Assembly: GCA_021777755.1 (NCBI GenBank)
Contig: JAJYDE010000011.1
Location: 40,310-104,309 of the forward strand
DNA from: Deltaproteobacteria bacterium
Lineage (GTDB): Bacteria > Desulfobacterota > Syntrophobacteria > Syntrophobacterales > Syntrophobacteraceae
Direction of reading: 5' to 3'
Length of the DNA: 64,000 nt
Position numbers and translations under genes: made by a program. Every line of letters starts with the position of its first letter. The stretch's first letter is position 1. A model generated the notes under the pieces. That model saw only the letters and a list, made by a program, of their open reading frames with translations. It had not been told where the DNA came from and searched no databases. This document shows positions 1-10,212 of this stretch, one piece after another.

Positions 1-86
1 ATATCATTCGCGGCACGCTCGATGCGCTGGGTGTTACGGACCGAAGGCAGGGTCGTTCCAAGTACGGCGCCAAAAGACCCAAGTAG
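1..86 (+). CDS. rpsL: Ribosomal protein S12, C-terminal end (partial)
   Basis: The first codons read IIRGTLDALGVTDRRQGRSK and end KYGAKRPK-stop, the conserved C-terminus of 30S protein S12, which sits at the decoding centre. The gene begins upstream of the window, so only 27 full codons and a stop are visible. The next gene is rpsG, the usual order of the str operon. Confidence 0.93.
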   Translation, partial: IIRGTLDALGVTDRRQGRSKYGAKRPK

Positions 87-175
87 GCGGATTTTTAAAA
101 GTTCGGGCTGCGGCGCCCTTTGTGGTCCGCCCCGCGCGTATACCTTAAAATTTCGAACTGATCGAAGGAATTGGG

Positions 176-646
176 ATGCCCAGGAGAAGAGAAGTCCCGA
201 AGCGCTACGTGTTGCCGGACCCTAAATTCAACAGCAGGCTTGCGGCCAAATTCATAAACAACGTCATGCGGCGCGGGAAGAAGAGCACGGCCGAGCAGAT
301 TTTCTACCAGGCCTTGGGTTTTATCGAGCAGCGTTCCAAGCAGGAGCCCCTCGACGTCTTTCACAAGGCGCTCGACAACGTGAGGCCGGTTGTGGAAGTC
401 AAGTCCCGGCGAGTTGGCGGCGCGACCTATCAGGTCCCCGTGGAAGTCAGAACCGAGCGGCGCGACGCCCTGGCCATGAGGTGGATTATCAACTACTCCA
501 AGTCGCGCTCCGAGAAGACGATGACTCAGAAGCTGGCCGGGGAATTGATGGATGCGGCGCAAAACCGTGGCGGTGCGGTTAAAAAGCGTGAGGACACTCA
601 TCGGATGGCCGATGCCAACAAGGCGTTTGCACATTATAGATGGTAG
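176..646 (+). CDS. rpsG: 30S ribosomal protein S7
   Basis: A 156-residue protein starting [20 protein letters not shown], the usual length and N-terminus of S7, the primary binder that nucleates assembly of the 30S head. The motif [13 protein letters not shown] and the C-terminal [15 protein letters not shown] are typical. An 89-nt spacer separates it from rpsL. The next gene is tuf, not fusA. In E. coli S7 represses its own operon by binding the rpsL-rpsG spacer; whether this happens here cannot be seen. Confidence 0.97.
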   Translation: MPRRREVPKRYVLPDPKFNSRLAAKFINNVMRRGKKSTAEQIFYQALGFIEQRSKQEPLDVFHKALDNVRPVVEVKSRRVGGATYQVPVEVRTERRDALAMRWIINYSKSRSEKTMTQKLAGELMDAAQNRGGAVKKREDTHRMADANKAFAHYRW

Positions 647-723
647 GATTGAACAGCTATGGGCGCCGGCGATAAAGTGAAGCGCCTGTCATTTGTTTAA
701 AGCCTGGCGAGGAGGATTCCCTG

Positions 724-1917
<1,194 letters not shown>

Positions 1918-1933
1918 GTCTAATTTACTGCGG

Positions 1934-1960
1934 GACAGCCGGAGCCCTGCTCCGGTTGTC
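1934..1960 (+). terminator. Hairpin between tuf and rpsJ
   Basis: An 11-bp stem (GACAGCCGGAG pairing with CTCCGGTTGTC, one G-T pair) closes a 5-nt CCCTG loop in the 61-nt tuf-rpsJ spacer. Only a short TATTT follows. It could be a weak terminator, an attenuator or an RNA-processing site dividing the str from the S10 operon. It ends about 18 nt before the rpsJ start. Confidence 0.45.
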
Positions 1961-1978
1961 TATTTGATAGGAATGCAA

Positions 1979-2290
1979 ATGGTGACGAATCAAAGAATTC
2001 GCATCCGGCTCAAAGCTTATGATCACAAGCTGCTCGATGTGTCAACCAACGAGATCGTAATGACGGCCAAAAAGACCGGCGCCCGGGTTGCGGGTCCCAT
2101 ACCGCTTCCAACCAAGATCAACCGGTACACCGTCCTGCGCTCTCCTCACGTGGACAAAAAGTCGCGCGAGCAGTTCGAGATACGTGTTCACAAGCGCCTT
2201 ATCGATATTCTCGAGCCTACGCAGCAAACCGTGGATTCCCTGATGAAGCTCGATCTGTCCGCCGGAGTGGATGTTGAAATCAAGCTTTAA
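1979..2290 (+). CDS. rpsJ: 30S ribosomal protein S10
   Basis: S10 begins [20 protein letters not shown] and has 103 residues, the family's normal size. In-frame ATGs also occur at 1964 and 1973. The one at 1979 is chosen because it gives the standard N-terminus and puts AGGA about 8 nt upstream. S10 is a 30S head protein and, as NusE, an antitermination partner of NusB. It opens the S10 operon. Confidence 0.95.
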   Translation: MVTNQRIRIRLKAYDHKLLDVSTNEIVMTAKKTGARVAGPIPLPTKINRYTVLRSPHVDKKSREQFEIRVHKRLIDILEPTQQTVDSLMKLDLSAGVDVEIKL

Positions 2291-2329
2291 GACTTTTGCG
2301 TTAGTCTTGGTTAAAGAAAGCAGCTGATC

Positions 2330-2959
2330 ATGATAAAGGCGATTATTGGACGCAAACTCGACATGACCCAGGTTTTTGCCGGAGACGGCGCGGTCTATCC
2401 GGTAACGCTTGTCCAGGTGGGTCCATGCACGGTGACCCAGGTCAAGACCGCTGAAAAGGACGGCTACTGCGCTTTGCAGATGGGTTTTGGAACCCGAAAG
2501 CCCAAAAGCGTCAATCGTCCGATGAAGGGTAAGCTCGACAAGATCGGCAAGGGCTACTTCGAGGTCTTGCGGGAAATCCCCGCCGAAAACCCTTCCGAAC
2601 ATAATCCCGGCGATCAGGTCCTGGCCGACATTTTTCAGATCGGCGACCGGGTCGATATTATCGGAAAGAGCAAGGGCAAGGGCTTCGCGGGCACCATCAA
2701 GCGCTGGAGGTTCAGTCGCGGCCCCGACGGCCACGGCTCGAAGAACGTGCGCGAACCGGGTTCGACCGGTATGGCGACCTATCCCGGCCGGGTTATCAAG
2801 GGCAAGAAGATGCCCGGACAAAAGGGTAACGCGCGCACGACGGTTTTAAATCTCAAGATCGTCGATGTTCGTCCGGAAAGCAATCTCCTGCTGGTCCACG
2901 GCGCCGTTCCGGGATCGAAGAACGGCATCGTTATCGTTCGTCGCACCAACAGGGCGTAA
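2330..2959 (+). CDS. rplC: 50S ribosomal protein L3
   Basis: A 209-residue protein starting MIKAIIGRKLDMTQVFAGDG, with the long-loop region GSTGMATYPGRVIKGKKMPG that reaches the peptidyl-transferase centre and carries the glutamine (PGQKG) methylated by PrmB in E. coli. It lies 39 nt after rpsJ in the S10 operon. L3 is an early assembly protein of the large subunit. Confidence 0.97.
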   Translation: MIKAIIGRKLDMTQVFAGDGAVYPVTLVQVGPCTVTQVKTAEKDGYCALQMGFGTRKPKSVNRPMKGKLDKIGKGYFEVLREIPAENPSEHNPGDQVLADIFQIGDRVDIIGKSKGKGFAGTIKRWRFSRGPDGHGSKNVREPGSTGMATYPGRVIKGKKMPGQKGNARTTVLNLKIVDVRPESNLLLVHGAVPGSKNGIVIVRRTNRA

Positions 2960-3035
2960 GATTTTTTGTTTGAGGCCGTAAGGATAAAGGCGAAAGTGAC
3001 AAGGGTCCAAGCGGCCCAGGTATTTGAGGACTGCC

Positions 3036-3656
3036 ATGCCTACTGTGGATGTGTATAATCTGGCAAGGGAAGTGACCGGGCAGCTGGAACTGAGTGAATC
3101 GGTATTCGGTGTGCCCGTGAAATCTCATGTGCTCCATGAGGTTGTTGTCTATCAACTGGCGAAAAGGCGCGCCGGTACCGCCAAGACCAAGGGGCGGAGC
3201 GAAGTGTCGGGCGGCGGGAAAAAGCCGTGGCGCCAAAAGGGCACCGGTCGGGCCCGCGCGGGCACCAGCCGCTCTCCCGTGTGGCGTGGAGGTGGTACGA
3301 TTCACGGCCCCCATCCGCGCGATTATCTCATGCGCGTGCCCAAAAAGGTTCGTCGCCTGGCTTTGAAGATGGCCCTTAGCCAGAAAGTGCTCGACGCGAG
3401 CTTTACGGTCATTGACGAGTTCAAGCTCGATAAGATTCGCACCAAAGACTTCGTCGGTTTGCTCGGACGCTTCGAATTGGGCAAGACCCTCGTGGTGCTT
3501 CCCGGCCCCGATGAAATCATCGAGAAGTCGGCCCGCAATATCCCCAATGTGAAAGTCCTGCGCTCGGAGGGTCTAAATGTCTACGACCTGCTTGACTACC
3601 GGGCGGTCATTCTCAGCAGGGAGTGTGTTGGCAGGATCGAGGAGGCGCTGGTATGA
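3036..3656 (+). CDS. rplD: 50S ribosomal protein L4
   Basis: 206 residues starting [20 protein letters not shown]. The extended loop region [19 protein letters not shown], which lines the exit tunnel, is clear. The ATG at 3036 is preferred to an in-frame TTG at 3024 because GAGGA lies 5 nt before it and it gives the normal N-terminus. The stop overlaps the rplW start (ATGA), implying translational coupling. In E. coli L4 regulates its own operon; no leader structure for this was identified here. Confidence 0.95.
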   Translation: MPTVDVYNLAREVTGQLELSESVFGVPVKSHVLHEVVVYQLAKRRAGTAKTKGRSEVSGGGKKPWRQKGTGRARAGTSRSPVWRGGGTIHGPHPRDYLMRVPKKVRRLALKMALSQKVLDASFTVIDEFKLDKIRTKDFVGLLGRFELGKTLVVLPGPDEIIEKSARNIPNVKVLRSEGLNVYDLLDYRAVILSRECVGRIEEALV

Positions 3657-3946
3657 GCTCGAAGAGTTACGGGATTTTGAGGCGCCCGCTTGTGACCGAG
3701 AAGAGCACGACGGAGAAGGACTTGAGAAACAAGCTCTTCTTCGAAGTCGACCGCAAGGCCAATAAGATCGAGATCAAGCAGGCGGTGGAGAAGTTTTTCA
3801 AGGTGGACGTCCTCGATGTTGCCACATTGAATATGAACGGGAAGGTCAAACGGGTCGGTCGCAAATTTGCCAAGATGCCCGACTGGAAAAAGGCTGTGGT
3901 GACCATCAAAGCCGGTCAGCGGGTGGAGTTTTTTGAAGGCGTATAG
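3653..3946 (+). CDS. rplW: 50S ribosomal protein L23
   Basis: 97 residues starting [20 protein letters not shown], with [18 protein letters not shown] and the C-terminal [19 protein letters not shown] typical of L23, the docking site at the tunnel exit for trigger factor and SRP. The ATG overlaps the rplD stop by four bases. Longer in-frame readings upstream run inside rplD and are not used. Confidence 0.95.
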   Translation: MSSKSYGILRRPLVTEKSTTEKDLRNKLFFEVDRKANKIEIKQAVEKFFKVDVLDVATLNMNGKVKRVGRKFAKMPDWKKAVVTIKAGQRVEFFEGV

Positions 3947-3954
3947 AGAGGGCT

Positions 3955-3980
3955 GTGAGCGGTGAGCGGGCGAGGGTGGC
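3955..3980 (+). repeat. Short heptad repeat in the rplW-rplB spacer
   Basis: Two exact tandem copies of GTGAGCG (3955-3968) are followed by GGCGAGG and GTGGC, a 7-nt periodic run in the 87-nt spacer. A short stem GGCGA/TCGCC is possible with the sequence just downstream. It resembles the larger heptamer arrays elsewhere in the window but is tiny, so the relationship is only suggestive. Confidence 0.35.
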
Positions 3981-4033
3981 TTTTGTCGCCTCTTTGGACC
4001 GATCATTTTTCACACAACTGAGGAAAAGACACG

Positions 4034-4855
4034 ATGGGTATCAGAAAAGTCAAGCCGACATCACCGGGCCGCCGGTTTCAGACCTACGCCACATTCGATG
4101 AGATTACCGCGGACAAGCCGCAAAAGGGCCTCGTTGAGCCTCTGCGCAAGTCCGGAGGGCGCAATAACGCCGGCCGGGTTACCGCCTGGCAGCGCGGGGG
4201 TGGTCACAAGAGGCTTTACCGGGTAATTGATTTCAAACGTGACAAGGAAGGCATTGCGGCAAGAGTTGCCACCATCGAGTACGACCCGAACCGGTCGGCC
4301 AATATCGCACTGCTTAACTACGTCGATGGTGAAAAGCGCTACATCCTGGCCCCCGTTGGAATCAAGGTGGGCGATCGCCTCATGACGGGCCCCGAGTCCG
4401 ATATCAAACCGGGCAATTGTTTGAAGCTTGCCAATTTGCCCCTTGGCGCCATCGTGCACAATATCGAGATGAGGCCCGGCAAAGGGGGGCAGTTGGCCCG
4501 ATCGGCCGGATCGAGCGCCCAGTTGATTGCCCGCGAGGGCAAGTATGCCACCCTTCGCATGCCTTCGGGCGAGATGCGGATGATCTCCATCGAGTGCAAG
4601 GCCACTGTCGGCCAGGTTGGCAACATCGATCATGAAAACATATCTTTAGGCAAAGCCGGGCGGACTCGCTGGGCGGGCAAAAGGCCGCATGTTCGCGGTG
4701 TTGCCATGAACCCGGTTGACCATCCGATGGGGGGCGGCGAAGGCAGAAGTTCGGGCGGTCGTCACCCGTGCAGCCCCTGGGGTGTTCCCACCAAGGGTTA
4801 TCGCACGCGCACTTCAAAGCCGAGCGACAAGTTCATCATTCATCGCCGCAAGTAG
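4034..4855 (+). CDS. rplB: 50S ribosomal protein L2
   Basis: 273 residues starting [20 protein letters not shown]. The conserved C-terminal region [20 protein letters not shown] contains the histidine near the peptidyl-transferase centre. Length and both RNA-binding beta-barrel domains match the family. A strong AGGAAAAG precedes the ATG. It follows rplW by 87 nt and precedes rpsS by 9 nt. Confidence 0.97.
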   Translation: MGIRKVKPTSPGRRFQTYATFDEITADKPQKGLVEPLRKSGGRNNAGRVTAWQRGGGHKRLYRVIDFKRDKEGIAARVATIEYDPNRSANIALLNYVDGEKRYILAPVGIKVGDRLMTGPESDIKPGNCLKLANLPLGAIVHNIEMRPGKGGQLARSAGSSAQLIAREGKYATLRMPSGEMRMISIECKATVGQVGNIDHENISLGKAGRTRWAGKRPHVRGVAMNPVDHPMGGGEGRSSGGRHPCSPWGVPTKGYRTRTSKPSDKFIIHRRK

Positions 4856-4864
4856 GAGGATAAG

Positions 4865-5152
4865 GTGCCTCGGTCATTAAAAAAAGGGCCGTTCGTTGAC
4901 GATTCCCTGTTCGATAAGGTCGCCAAGGCCAAAGACACAGGCGATCGCAAGGTCATAAAGACCTGGTCTCGCAGGTCGACCATTCTGCCCGAGTTCGTCG
5001 GGACCACCCTCGCGGTGCACAACGGGAAAAAATTCATTCCCGTGTTTGTGAGCGAGAACATGGTTGGCCACAAGCTTGGTGAGTTTTCTCCGACCCGGAC
5101 CTTTCACGGCCACGCCGGAGATAAAAAGACCAAAGTAAAAGGGAAAAAGTGA
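4865..5152 (+). CDS. rpsS: 30S ribosomal protein S19
   Basis: 95 residues starting [20 protein letters not shown], read from a GTG with AGGAGGATAAG just upstream. S19 binds 16S rRNA in the head next to S13. Motifs [20 protein letters not shown] and [15 protein letters not shown] are diagnostic. Its TGA overlaps the ATG of rplV. Confidence 0.96.
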   Translation: MPRSLKKGPFVDDSLFDKVAKAKDTGDRKVIKTWSRRSTILPEFVGTTLAVHNGKKFIPVFVSENMVGHKLGEFSPTRTFHGHAGDKKTKVKGKK

Positions 5153-5487
5153 TGGAAGTCAGAGCTGTTGCCAAATACCTGCGGGTCTCTTCGCAGAAAG
5201 CTCGCCTTGTTGCCGATATGGTTCGCGGCAGAAAAGTCGATGACGCGCTGATTCTGCTCAGATATACTCCCAAAAAGAGCGGTCGGTTCATAACCAAGGT
5301 GCTCCGTTCGGCCATGGCCAATGCCGAAAACCACAATGTTGGCGATCTCGACAAGCTCTACGTGAAGACCATTACGGTCGACCAGGGTCCCAGGCTCAAG
5401 AGGTTTCGTCCCCGGGCCATGGGCCGGGCCACGCGAATCATAAAGCCATCGAGTCATATAACGGTCATTTTGGACGAGAAGAAATAG
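5152..5487 (+). CDS. rplV: 50S ribosomal protein L22
   Basis: 111 residues starting [20 protein letters not shown]. The tunnel-lining hairpin region KRFRPRAMGRATRIIKPSSH is present. The ATG at 5152 overlaps the rpsS stop; an in-frame GTG three bases earlier is less likely. An 85-nt spacer follows before rpsC. Confidence 0.96.
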   Translation: MEVRAVAKYLRVSSQKARLVADMVRGRKVDDALILLRYTPKKSGRFITKVLRSAMANAENHNVGDLDKLYVKTITVDQGPRLKRFRPRAMGRATRIIKPSSHITVILDEKK

Positions 5488-5501
5488 AAATGGCCGCGGC
5501 G

Positions 5502-5515
5502 GGGGAGCGAGGAGC
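5502..5515 (+). repeat. Two heptamer units in the rplV-rpsC spacer
   Basis: GGGGAGC followed directly by GAGGAGC, the same seven-base words that build the large arrays at 31466-31706 and 40901-41120. A matching GCTCC occurs at 5542-5546. Only two units are present, so this may be chance or a degraded remnant. Confidence 0.25.
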
Positions 5516-5572
5516 CGCAGAGCCTATTGCGCTCACTTGATGCTCCGGCGTCGGCACTTACGGAGGTGAGGT

Positions 5573-6202
5573 TTGGGACAGAAAGTTCATCCGACAGGGT
5601 TCCGGCTGGGAATTCTCAAGACCTGGGATTCGAAGTGGTTTGCAACCAAGGGCTACTCGAAGCTGGTTTTCGAGGATCGCCAGATCCGTGATTACATTAA
5701 GGAGCGGCTCTTTCACGCCGGTATCTCCAAGGTGGAGATCGAGCGGGCCGCCAACAAGGTCAAGATCCGCATCCACACGGCGCGCCCCGGGATCGTCATC
5801 GGTAAGAAGGGCGCGGAGATCGAGATCTTGCGCCGAGATCTGGAGCGCAGGTTCAAGCGTGAGGTTCTCATCGACATACAGGAAGTGCGTCGTCCCGAAC
5901 TCGATGCCACGCTTGTTGCCGAAAACATCGCTCTTCAGCTTGTGAGGCGTGTTGCTTTTCGCCGGGCCATGAAGCGGGCCGTAAGCTCGGCCCTCAAATT
6001 CGGGGCCAAGGGCGTAAGGGTTGCCTCCGCCGGTCGTCTTGGCGGGGCGGAAATGGCCCGCCGGGAATGGTATCGTGAGGGCAGAGTCCCTCTGCACACG
6101 CTACGGGCCGATATCGATTACGGCACTGCCCTGGCCAAGACCACTTACGGCATCATCGGCGTAAAGGTCTGGATCTTCAAAGGGGAAGTGCTGCCGGGAT
6201 AG
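5573..6202 (+). CDS. rpsC: 30S ribosomal protein S3
   Basis: 209 residues starting [20 protein letters not shown], read from a TTG with a strong GGAGGTGA 4 nt before it. The KH-domain GxxG is in [13 protein letters not shown] (around residue 80). S3 forms part of the mRNA entry channel and its helicase activity. It follows rplV by 85 nt and precedes rplP by 18 nt. Confidence 0.96.
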   Translation: MGQKVHPTGFRLGILKTWDSKWFATKGYSKLVFEDRQIRDYIKERLFHAGISKVEIERAANKVKIRIHTARPGIVIGKKGAEIEILRRDLERRFKREVLIDIQEVRRPELDATLVAENIALQLVRRVAFRRAMKRAVSSALKFGAKGVRVASAGRLGGAEMARREWYREGRVPLHTLRADIDYGTALAKTTYGIIGVKVWIFKGEVLPG

Positions 6203-6220
6203 CTTTGTCAGGAGATTGAG

Positions 6221-6637
6221 ATGTTAGCTCCAAAGAGGGTCAAGTTTAGAAAAGTTCAGAAAGGCCGCATGCGTGGCGCGGCTTACCGCGGCAGCGAGGT
6301 GAGCTTTGGTGATTTCGGCCTGAAGGCCCTGGAGCCGGGCTATGTGACTTCCCGGCAGATCGAGGCCGCCCGTATCGCCATTACGCGTCACGTCAAGCGT
6401 GGAGGAAAGGTCTGGATACGGATTTTTCCGGACAAGCCCTTCACGAAAAAGCCTGCTGAGACTCGTATGGGTAAAGGCAAGGGGTCGCCCGAGGGTTGGA
6501 TGGCGGTGGTAAGACCCGGAAGGATTTTGTACGAAATTAAAGGTGTCACCGAAGCGGTGGCGCGGGAAGCCTTGGGGCTTGCCTCGCATAAGCTTCCGCT
6601 CCCAACACGCTTTGTATCGAGGCAGGATATACTATGA
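6221..6637 (+). CDS. rplP: 50S ribosomal protein L16
   Basis: 138 residues starting [20 protein letters not shown]. The basic motif [20 protein letters not shown] and [20 protein letters not shown] are characteristic of L16, a late assembly protein near the A-site tRNA elbow. Its stop overlaps the start of rpmC by four bases. Confidence 0.96.
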   Translation: MLAPKRVKFRKVQKGRMRGAAYRGSEVSFGDFGLKALEPGYVTSRQIEAARIAITRHVKRGGKVWIRIFPDKPFTKKPAETRMGKGKGSPEGWMAVVRPGRILYEIKGVTEAVAREALGLASHKLPLPTRFVSRQDIL

Positions 6638-6834
6638 AGGCTGGCGATCTGCGGGAAATGACAAAGGATGAGCTGAAGGCGAAGCTCACAGAGGTCCGGG
6701 AAGGCCTGTTCAATCTCAGGTTTCAATTGGCTACCAAGCAGCTGGACAATACAGCCCAACTCCCGAAGAACAGGAAAGACATCGCGCGGATCCTCACCGT
6801 TTTGTCCGAAATGGATAGAAAAGCGGGAGAATAG
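6634..6834 (+). CDS. rpmC: 50S ribosomal protein L29
   Basis: 66 residues: [20 protein letters not shown] followed by [20 protein letters not shown] and ARILTVLSE. The two-helix hairpin layout and length are standard. L29 sits next to L23 at the tunnel exit. The ATG overlaps the rplP stop, indicating coupled translation. Confidence 0.95.
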   Translation: MKAGDLREMTKDELKAKLTEVREGLFNLRFQLATKQLDNTAQLPKNRKDIARILTVLSEMDRKAGE

Positions 6835-6845
6835 GGGCAAGAACC

Positions 6846-7109
6846 ATGGAAGAATTGAAATCGACCAGGAAAACTCGTGTCGGCAAGGTCATGAGCAACA
6901 AGATGGATAAAACCGTTGTGGTCATGGTGGAACGACTTATCCAGGACGCCAAGTACCGCAAGTTTGTTCGGCGCAGGAATACGTTCAAGGCCCACGACCC
7001 GCAGAACTCCTGCTCTGTGGGTGACCAGGTGCTGATCGAGGAAAGCCGGCCCATTAGCAAGGACAAACGCTGGCTGGTGGTGAAGGTCCTCGAAAAGTCG
7101 GCCTTTTAA
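6846..7109 (+). CDS. rpsQ: 30S ribosomal protein S17
   Basis: 87 residues: RKTRVGKVMSNKMDKTVVVM then KYRKFVRRRNTFKAHDPQNS and GDQVLIEESRPISKDKRWLV, the OB-fold S17 family. It begins 11 nt after rpmC. An 89-nt spacer without a recognised gene separates it from rplN. Confidence 0.96.
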   Translation: MEELKSTRKTRVGKVMSNKMDKTVVVMVERLIQDAKYRKFVRRRNTFKAHDPQNSCSVGDQVLIEESRPISKDKRWLVVKVLEKSAF

Positions 7110-7198
7110 GGCGGTCCCCGAGTCGGACCGGGCCAGGTCGGGCTGATTTTTTTGCGCCCCTCCGTAGCAGATACGTGCCAGAGGATTTGGAGTAAGAG

Positions 7199-7567
7199 AT
7201 GATTCAGGCGGAAACCCAATTGAATGCCGCTGATAATTCCGGGGCCAAGCGGCTCTATTGCATCAAGGTGCTCGGCGGGACCCGAAGGCGTTACGCATCG
7301 GTTGGCGACATTATCGTCGTTTCGGTGCAGGAGGCCATTCCCAACGCGAAAGTCAAAAAAGGCGACGTGCTGAAGGCCGTGGTGGTACGCACCAAAAAGG
7401 AAGTCCGCCGGCCGGACGGGTCCTACATAAAATTCGACGACAACTCGGCTGTGTTGATCAATGCCGCCAGGGAGCCGATCGGCACCCGCATCTTCGGCCC
7501 CGTGGCCAGGGAATTGCGTGCCAGACAATTTATGAAAATTATTTCGCTCGCTCCCGAGGTACTTTAG
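7199..7567 (+). CDS. rplN: 50S ribosomal protein L14
   Basis: 122 residues starting [20 protein letters not shown], the exact family length and N-terminus, ending [15 protein letters not shown]14 lies at the subunit interface. TTTGGAG precedes the ATG. It opens the second half of the spc-type gene order. Confidence 0.97.
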   Translation: MIQAETQLNAADNSGAKRLYCIKVLGGTRRRYASVGDIIVVSVQEAIPNAKVKKGDVLKAVVVRTKKEVRRPDGSYIKFDDNSAVLINAAREPIGTRIFGPVARELRARQFMKIISLAPEVL

Positions 7568-7585
7568 CGAAAAGGGATTCGTTCG

Positions 7586-7912
7586 ATGAAGCACCAAAGT
7601 TATGCAATAAGGAAAAACGATACGGTCAAGGTGATCGCCGGCAAGGACAAGGGCAAGACGGGCAAGGTCCTTCGGGTGATCCCCAAAAAAGGGCGTGCGA
7701 TTGTTGAGAAGCTCAACGTCGTAAAGCGGCATCTTCGGCCAAGTGAGCAGGCCCGACAGGGGGGCATCCTGGAAAAGGAATCCCCTATCGAGATGTCAAA
7801 TCTCATGTTGATTTGTTCCAAGTGCACGGACCCGACCCGGGTGGGCTATCGAGTGCTCGATGACGACAAGAAGGTTCGCTTCTGCAAGAAGTGCCAGGAA
7901 GTCATCGACTAG
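7586..7912 (+). CDS. rplX: 50S ribosomal protein L24
   Basis: 108 residues with the KOW motif [20 protein letters not shown] at about residues 17-36. The C-terminal part carries CSKC (77-80) and CKKC (100-103), a four-cysteine arrangement likely to bind zinc, as in many bacterial L24 proteins outside the enteric group. L24 is one of the first proteins to bind 23S rRNA. It follows rplN by 18 nt. Confidence 0.95.
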   Translation: MKHQSYAIRKNDTVKVIAGKDKGKTGKVLRVIPKKGRAIVEKLNVVKRHLRPSEQARQGGILEKESPIEMSNLMLICSKCTDPTRVGYRVLDDDKKVRFCKKCQEVID

Positions 7913-7994
7913 GCCGCGTCGTGGGGGGCCGAAGGGCCCGGTTTTTTCACGACTGCGGCGGCGTCCACCTGAAACGGGCGGGAATGGAGGTTAG

Positions 7995-8534
7995 ATGGCA
8001 GCGCTGCGCGACAGATTTAATGAAGAAGTTGTACCCCAGCTCCAGGAAAAGTACCTGTACAAGAGTCCGATGCAAATTCCGAGGCTGAAGAAGATCATCT
8101 TGAACATGGGCCTCGGGGAAGCCATTCAGAACGCGAAAATCCTTGATTCGGCCTCGGCGGAACTGTCCCAGTTGAGCGGGCAAAAGCCGGTTATTACGCG
8201 GGCGCGAACGAGCATTGCGGCGTTCAAGCTGCGAAAGGGCATGCCGATCGGGTGTATGGTGACCCTTCGCGGGGACAGGATGTACGAGTTTTTCGACAAA
8301 CTCGTAAACGTCGCCCTTCCCCGGGTTCGCGATTTCCGGGGCGTTTCGGCCAAAGCCCTCGACGGGCGCGGAAATTACACGCTGGGCATAAAGGAACACA
8401 TAATTTTCCCCGAGATCGACTACGATAAGATCGACAAGATCAAGGGGATGAACATCACGATGGTTACGACGGCCGGGACGGACGATGAGGCGAGGACGCT
8501 TCTGGCCCTTATGGGTATGCCGTTCAGGAAATGA
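7995..8534 (+). CDS. rplE: 50S ribosomal protein L5
   Basis: 179 residues with [38 protein letters not shown] and a C-terminal [20 protein letters not shown], all family signatures. L5 binds 5S rRNA and contacts the P-site tRNA. AATGGAGGT lies about 6 nt before the ATG. An 82-nt spacer separates it from rplX. Confidence 0.96.
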   Translation: MAALRDRFNEEVVPQLQEKYLYKSPMQIPRLKKIILNMGLGEAIQNAKILDSASAELSQLSGQKPVITRARTSIAAFKLRKGMPIGCMVTLRGDRMYEFFDKLVNVALPRVRDFRGVSAKALDGRGNYTLGIKEHIIFPEIDYDKIDKIKGMNITMVTTAGTDDEARTLLALMGMPFRK

Positions 8535-8546
8535 TAAGGAGGCCAT

Positions 8547-8732
8547 GTGGCTAAGAAGTCACTTATTGCAAAGGCGAAGGCGAGCCCCAAATTCAAGGCG
8601 CGCACCTATAACCGGTGTCCGGTGTGCGGCCGGCCGCGAGCCTACATCCGCAAGTTCGGAATCTGCCGTATCTGTTTTCGGAATATGGCTCTTAAGGGCG
8701 AACTTCCCGGAGTGGTCAAGGCGAGCTGGTAG
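8547..8732 (+). CDS. rpsN: 30S ribosomal protein S14, zinc-binding short form (type Z)
   Basis: 61 residues read from [23 protein letters not shown], then zinc ligands C24, C27, C40 and C43 (RCPVCGRPR and GICRICFRN). This is the short C+ type found in many bacteria, not the 101-residue zinc-free type of E. coli. AAGGAGG lies 3-4 nt before the start. S14 helps assemble the 30S head. Confidence 0.95.
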   Translation: MAKKSLIAKAKASPKFKARTYNRCPVCGRPRAYIRKFGICRICFRNMALKGELPGVVKASW

Positions 8733-8753
8733 GACCGGAGGAGAGATCAGGAA

Positions 8754-9152
8754 ATGATGGTATCTGACCCCATTGGGGACTTTATCAACCGTATCCGCAA
8801 TGCGCAAAAGGCGCGCTTTGACAAGGTCGACATCCCCGCTTCCCGCATGAAGGCCAATTTGTGCCGCATCTTGAAGGAAGAGGGTTTCATAAAGAACTAC
8901 AAGTTCATAAGAGACGACAAGCAGGGCGTGCTTCGTGTCAACATCAAGTATGGAGACGGTCGTGAGGGCGCCGTTACGGGTGCCAAGCGCATAAGCAAGT
9001 GCGGCCGCCGTGTTTATGTTGGCCATGAGGATATCCCCAGGGTGTTGAACGGCATGGGGATATCGATCCTTTCGACATCGAGGGGAGTTATGACCGACCG
9101 GCAGGCCCGCAAGGAAGGCGTGGGCGGCGAGATTCTTTGCGCCGTCTGGTAG
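8754..9152 (+). CDS. rpsH: 30S ribosomal protein S8
   Basis: 132 residues: MMVSDPIGDFINRIRNAQKA and a C-terminal GISILSTSRGVMTDRQARKE, both conserved. The second ATG at 8757 is an equally possible start. GGAGGAG lies 10 nt before the first. S8 binds 16S helix 21 and in E. coli also represses the spc operon. The stop is directly followed by a heptamer palindrome. Confidence 0.95.
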   Translation: MMVSDPIGDFINRIRNAQKARFDKVDIPASRMKANLCRILKEEGFIKNYKFIRDDKQGVLRVNIKYGDGREGAVTGAKRISKCGRRVYVGHEDIPRVLNGMGISILSTSRGVMTDRQARKEGVGGEILCAVW

Positions 9153-9154
9153 AA

Positions 9155-9234
9155 GGTGGCAAGTAGCGAGTGGCAAGTGGCGAATGGAAGAAGCGAGTGG
9201 TTCGCCGCTCTTTGCTCCCCGCTCCCCGCTACCA
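9155..9234. repeat. Heptamer palindrome A, inside the spc operon
   Basis: A forward arm of GTGGCAA, GTAGCGA, GTGGCAA and GTGGCGA units (9155-9200) is followed almost at once by a C-rich reverse arm with CTCCCCG repeated twice and CTACCAC (9202-9234). The arms are imperfectly complementary, so the transcript could fold into a long hairpin between rpsH and rplF. It is the smallest of four such structures in the window. The rplF ribosome-binding site lies just after it and is unaffected. Confidence 0.7.
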
Positions 9235-9252
9235 CGATAAAGGAGCAATGGC

Positions 9253-9795
9253 ATGTCACGAGTGGGTAAATTACCCATACCTTTACCCAAGGGGGTCGAA
9301 GTGGTTCTGGACGGATCGGCCCTTACGGTAAAAGGCCCGAAGGGGACTCTTGGCCGATCGGTTCCCGCCATTATCGACATCGATATCAGCAAGGAAACGA
9401 TCGCTTTCAAGCGCAGGGACGACTCCAAGGAGTCGCGCTCCACGCACGGGATGATCCGCGCCCTGGTCAACAATATGGTCAAGGGCGTCAGCGAGGGCTT
9501 CGTTAAAGCTCTCGAGATTCAGGGCACCGGGTACAGGGCCGAGGTTCAGGGCAAGACCCTGAATATGAATCTTGGCTATTCCCGTCCCGTTCAGTTCGAT
9601 CTGCCCGAGGGGATCAGCGCCAGTGTGGACAAGTCCAACGTCGTACGCCTGGAGGGTATCGATATCGAAGTATTGGGACAGACCGCCGCGCGGATTCGCG
9701 CCCTGCGGCCCGTTGAGCCTTACAAGGGCAAGGGGATTCGCTACTCGGGCGAGCGGGTTCAGCGCAAGGCCGGTAAAACCGGTTCCAAGAAATAG
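9253..9795 (+). CDS. rplF: 50S ribosomal protein L6
   Basis: 180 residues starting MSRVGKLPIPLPKGVEVVLD with two L6 domains. The C-terminal motif EPYKGKGIRYSGERVQRKAG is diagnostic. AAGGAG lies 7-8 nt before the ATG. It is separated from rpsH by 100 nt filled by a heptamer palindrome, an unusual insertion for this operon. Confidence 0.96.
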   Translation: MSRVGKLPIPLPKGVEVVLDGSALTVKGPKGTLGRSVPAIIDIDISKETIAFKRRDDSKESRSTHGMIRALVNNMVKGVSEGFVKALEIQGTGYRAEVQGKTLNMNLGYSRPVQFDLPEGISASVDKSNVVRLEGIDIEVLGQTAARIRALRPVEPYKGKGIRYSGERVQRKAGKTGSKK

Positions 9796-9810
9796 TCGGA
9801 GGAATCTCTA

Positions 9811-10185
9811 ATGGCATCAGGATCTACAAATCCGCGCTATACCGCTCGGCTGAAGCGAAAGAAAAGAATTCGCAAAAAGATAGAGGGTGTCGACGAGCGC
9901 CCGAGGCTGACGGTTTTTCGTAGCGACAAGCATATGTACGCCCAGATTATAAACGATCTTACGGGGGCGACCCTGGTTTCGGCTTCCACCCTCTGTTCGG
10001 AATACAAGCAATTGGGGCCGGTCAAGGGAAAGGTGGGCGCCGCCGGACGTGTCGGTGAACTGATCGCCGGCAAGGCCATTGAAAAGGGTATCGCCAAGGT
10101 CGTTTTCGATCGTAACGGCTTTATTTACCACGGGCGAATCAAGGCGCTTGCGGACGCGGCCCGGGGCAAGGGACTCGATTTTTAA
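9811..10185 (+). CDS. rplR: 50S ribosomal protein L18
   Basis: 124 residues with [20 protein letters not shown] and the C-terminal [20 protein letters not shown] typical of L18, which brings 5S rRNA to the central protuberance with L5. It begins 15 nt after rplF behind a GGAGGA. Confidence 0.96.
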   Translation: MASGSTNPRYTARLKRKKRIRKKIEGVDERPRLTVFRSDKHMYAQIINDLTGATLVSASTLCSEYKQLGPVKGKVGAAGRVGELIAGKAIEKGIAKVVFDRNGFIYHGRIKALADAARGKGLDF

Positions 10186-10212
10186 TCCTTATCAGGATCG
10201 GAGGCTTTTACA

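Noticed and set aside
659..700. Thirteen-codon ORF between rpsG and tuf as a fusA remnant
   Set aside because: The peptide has no similarity to the EF-G N-terminus; it is probably chance.
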